Positions 14,168 through 14,303 of a stretch of 14,303 nucleotides of DNA are shown here, in pieces. The notes below the pieces were generated by a model. The model was not told the DNA's origin. It worked only from the letters and a program-made list of their open reading frames with translations, and did no database searches. Each line of letters starts with the position of its first letter. The first letter of the stretch is position 1. A program made the translations under genes and the position numbers. The stretch lies in contig JAHJQP010000067.1 of NCBI GenBank assembly GCA_018819165.1, forward strand, positions 1 through 14,303. The letters are read 5' to 3'. Source of the DNA: Pseudomonadota bacterium. Its GTDB lineage: Bacteria; Desulfobacterota; Syntrophia; Syntrophales; UBA5619.

Positions 14168-14303
14168 TCATTCGGGTATGCCAAGAGCGCCGAGAATAGA
14201 GGCGCGGTGTACGGCGCCCTCCCGGAGGATCATAGGCGGAAAGGTGGTGAGGTCGAGGATCGTCGAGCCCGCCCCCCCCCGTGTCCGCCCCCCGTCGATG
14301 ACC
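14168..14303 (-). CDS. Sua5/YciO/YrdC (TsaC)-like threonylcarbamoyladenylate synthase, C-terminal part
   Basis: Only the last 44 codons are inside the window; the gene continues past the right edge. The sequence VIDGGRTRGGAGSTILDL, followed after a gap by MILREGAV, matches the end of Sua5/YrdC-family proteins, where the pattern is DGGxxxGGxxSTVVDLT then PxILREGAI. These enzymes make threonylcarbamoyl-AMP from threonine, bicarbonate and ATP for the t6A37 modification of tRNAs reading ANN codons. The frame ends ILGALGIPE and stop at 14168. A run of nine G (plus-strand C at 14272-14280) encodes the RGGA segment and is read in frame. Confidence 0.75.
   Translation of the reverse strand, partial: VIDGGRTRGGAGSTILDLTTFPPMILREGAVHRASILGALGIPE

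Overview
The window looks like a chromosomal segment of a deltaproteobacterium (Desulfobacterota; a Syntrophales- or Syntrophobacter-like organism is my guess). The grounds are moderately high G+C, the rplU-rpmA-obgE-proB cluster, a TIGR03960-type radical SAM protein next to rplU, a DUF4412 exported protein and a zinc-ribbon/DUF3426 membrane protein. The taxonomic call is inference.

Left part, about 1-5740, is accessory DNA read on the minus strand. It holds a type III-like restriction-modification (R-M) locus in decay. The nuclease/helicase gene (5437 to 2369) is intact. Its DNA methyltransferase gene is broken twice. A roughly 400-bp insertion with IS21-like ends (933-1332) sits after codon 63 and has an 8-bp target duplication. 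The reading frame then stops at 127, before the AdoMet-binding motif expected near the C-terminus. A HigB/HigA-type toxin-antitoxin pair lies between nuclease and methyltransferase. Its toxin frame is broken at a run of seven G, and two palindromes sit just upstream as likely operators. Positions 1-126 hold sequence I cannot identify.

Middle part, about 5743-12318, is conserved chromosome, also on the minus strand. Read 5' to 3' it runs: TIGR03960/DUF2344 radical SAM protein, a strong promoter, rplU (L21), rpmA (L27), a cold-shock protein, obgE, proB (4-nt overlap with obgE) and a DUF4412 exported protein. The cold-shock gene inside this cluster and a changed guanine-recognition motif (GKLD for NKxD) in ObgE are the odd points.

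Right part, 12319-14303, has a divergent promoter region, then hpt and a zinc-ribbon/DUF3426 single-pass membrane protein on the plus strand. They converge on the C-terminal end of a Sua5/TsaC-like gene that runs off the window edge on the minus strand.

The most interesting item is the left-hand locus: an apparently intact, partnerless restriction enzyme beside a methyltransferase destroyed by a transposase-less IS21-like element, with an embedded and possibly switchable toxin-antitoxin module.
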